DNA of 64,000 nt from Mesorhizobium huakuii (lineage in GTDB: Bacteria > Pseudomonadota > Alphaproteobacteria > Rhizobiales > Rhizobiaceae). Under the pieces are notes generated by a model that was not told the DNA's origin, did not search any database, and saw only the letters and a list, made by a program, of their open reading frames with translations. Every line of letters begins with the position of its first letter. The first letter of the stretch is position 1. This document shows positions 62,932 through 64,000 of this stretch, piece by piece. The DNA lies in the NCBI RefSeq assembly GCF_014189455.1, contig NZ_CP050296.1, forward strand, positions 6,506,001 through 6,570,000, written 5' to 3'. Both the position numbers and the translations under genes were made by a program.

Positions 62932-63899
62932 GAAGTCCTCAGGCGCGGATCGAGAAGGATGTAGATGAAATCGACAACGGCGTTGGCGATGACCACGAAC
63001 ATCGACGCGTACATCACCGTTGCCATGATCATCGGCAGATCGAGGTTCTGCAGCGCGTCATAGGTCAGCTTGCCGATGCCGTGCAGCCCGAACACCACTT
63101 CGGTCAAAAGGGCCGAGCCGCCCACCAGCGCGCCGAAGTCGAGACCGAACAGGGTGACGAACGCGATAAGCGATGTGCGCAAGGCATGCCGCAGCAGGAT
63201 GCGCGTCTCCGACAGGCCCTTGGCGCGAGCCGTGCGGATAAAGTCTTCCTGCAGGGATTCGATGATGGCCGCGCGCAGCACGCGCCCGAAAATGCCGATG
63301 TAGAGAATGGCGAGCGTAATCCACGGTATGACCAGGGTCAGGAACCAGCCTTTCGGATCGTCGGAGAAATTCTTGTAGCCGAGCGGCGGCACCCAGGAGA
63401 ATGCCCAACTGTCGTGGTAGCGGCTCTGGGTGATCAGGTTCATCACCTCGCCCAGCCAGTAGACCGGCATGGAAATGCCGAGCAACCCGAAAGCCATCAG
63501 CAGCTTGTCCAGCCAGCTATCTCGCGTAGCGGCAGCGACAATGCCGATGATGATGGAGACGACCACCCACAGGATCGCCGCCCCGAACACCAGCGAGAGC
63601 GTGACGGGGATCGAATCCATCACCGCCGGCACCACCTTCCAGCCACGGTTGACGAAGGAGGTCAGGTCGCCGGTGACGAAAATCTTCTCCATCATCTTCA
63701 CATATTGCACGTAGAGCGGCCGGTCGAAGCCAAAACTGTGGCGCACCGCTTCCAGCACTTCGGGCGATGCGTCGCGGCCGGCGATGCGCGCGGCGGGGTC
63801 GGCGCCCGGCGTCGCGAAGAAGATCAGAAAGACGATGACCGAGATGCCGAACATCACGAACAGCATCTGACCGAACCGGCGCAGAATGGCGTAAAACAT
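62928..63899 (-). CDS. Dipeptide/oligopeptide ABC transporter permease (DppB/OppB)
   Basis: A 323-residue inner-membrane permease: N-terminal helix MFYAILRRFGQMLFVMFGIS, the DppB-type GADPAARIAG region, and the coupling EAA-like loop RTARAKGLSETRILLRHALR. Six helices. Its ATG shares one base with the stop of the upstream permease. Confidence 0.95.
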   Translation of the reverse strand: MFYAILRRFGQMLFVMFGISVIVFLIFFATPGADPAARIAGRDASPEVLEAVRHSFGFDRPLYVQYVKMMEKIFVTGDLTSFVNRGWKVVPAVMDSIPVTLSLVFGAAILWVVVSIIIGIVAAATRDSWLDKLLMAFGLLGISMPVYWLGEVMNLITQSRYHDSWAFSWVPPLGYKNFSDDPKGWFLTLVIPWITLAILYIGIFGRVLRAAIIESLQEDFIRTARAKGLSETRILLRHALRTSLIAFVTLFGLDFGALVGGSALLTEVVFGLHGIGKLTYDALQNLDLPMIMATVMYASMFVVIANAVVDFIYILLDPRLRTS

Positions 63900-64000
63900 C
63901 AGTCGCGCCCCAGCCGGACTTTGGAGCGCGGGTCGAGCGCGTCGCGCAGGCCGTCGCCGAAGACATTGAGTGCCATGACGGACACCGCGATCGCCAGGCC
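63899..64000 (-). CDS. Dipeptide/oligopeptide ABC transporter permease (DppC/OppC), C-terminal end
   Basis: The last 33 codons: LAIAVSVMALNVFGDGLRDA then LDPRSKVRLGRD, the standard DppC ending. The rest of the gene, and presumably the periplasmic binding protein, lie beyond the window. Confidence 0.88.
   Translation of the reverse strand, partial: GLAIAVSVMALNVFGDGLRDALDPRSKVRLGRD

Noticed and set aside
1..64000. tRNA, rRNA, CRISPR arrays, toxin-antitoxin pairs, prophage genes
   Set aside because: I looked for tRNA ends, cas or phage structural genes and classic antitoxin folds and saw none beyond the single holin-superfamily membrane protein, which is a chromosomal stress-gene type.

Overview
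The window looks like accessory chromosome of a Mesorhizobium-type alphaproteobacterium (Rhizobiales). It is GC-rich, carries several copies of the small DUF768 family (known to me mainly from Mesorhizobium), DUF982 proteins, an IS66 element, rhizobial-style Ku/LigD repair genes, a putative ROSE-thermometer Hsp20 gene, and many promoters of the GGAAC-N17-GTT type read by the alphaproteobacterial general stress sigma factor EcfG/RpoE2.

Layout. 1-13 kb: a methyltransferase end, then a dense patchwork of small genes: a His-rich exported protein, DUF768/DUF3606-like/basic-helix cassettes, an SRAP abasic-site protein (6583-7275), a YidB-like protein, Hsp20, DUF982 and CsbD. 13.6-21.5 kb: two adjacent hybrid histidine kinases, one with a nine-unit poly-HAMP array; both carry single-base frameshifts. 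21.7-24.5 kb: a YihY membrane protein and a three-gene envelope-stress operon. 24.7-34.9 kb: more small stress genes, an HWE-family sensor kinase under an EcfG-type promoter, a cardiolipin-synthase-like phospholipase D protein, a DUF1236 protein and a PRC-barrel protein. 35.06-37.62 kb: an IS66 element with an 8-bp target duplication that splits a small gene. 38-51 kb: DUF892 protein, second YihY, an SDR, the NHEJ set (Ku, LigC-like ligase, three-domain LigD), a decayed transposase, CorA and cytochrome b561. 51-60 kb: LolA-like protein, tiny membrane proteins, a DUF2188 protein, an SPFH protein and decayed LysR/SDR fragments. 61-64 kb: an intact dipeptide/oligopeptide ABC transporter operon, which looks like ordinary core genome.

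How it fits together. At least 13 sites match GGAAC-N17/18-GTT. They sit before CsbD, DUF892, DUF982, DUF1236, YihY, the His-rich protein, the HWE kinase and others, so the region reads as a general-stress-response gene island with DNA repair, envelope and small-protein functions. Two homologous intergenic units have this promoter followed about 90 nt later by a terminator hairpin and no shared ORF; they are candidate stress-induced small RNAs. A third unit has the same design without shared sequence.

Caution. About fifteen genes are interrupted by a shift that one base added to or removed from a short homopolymer would repair. That pattern suggests uncorrected sequencing errors at least as strongly as biological decay, so 'pseudogene' here means 'frame broken in this sequence'. 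All calls come from reading the sequence; no database search was run.
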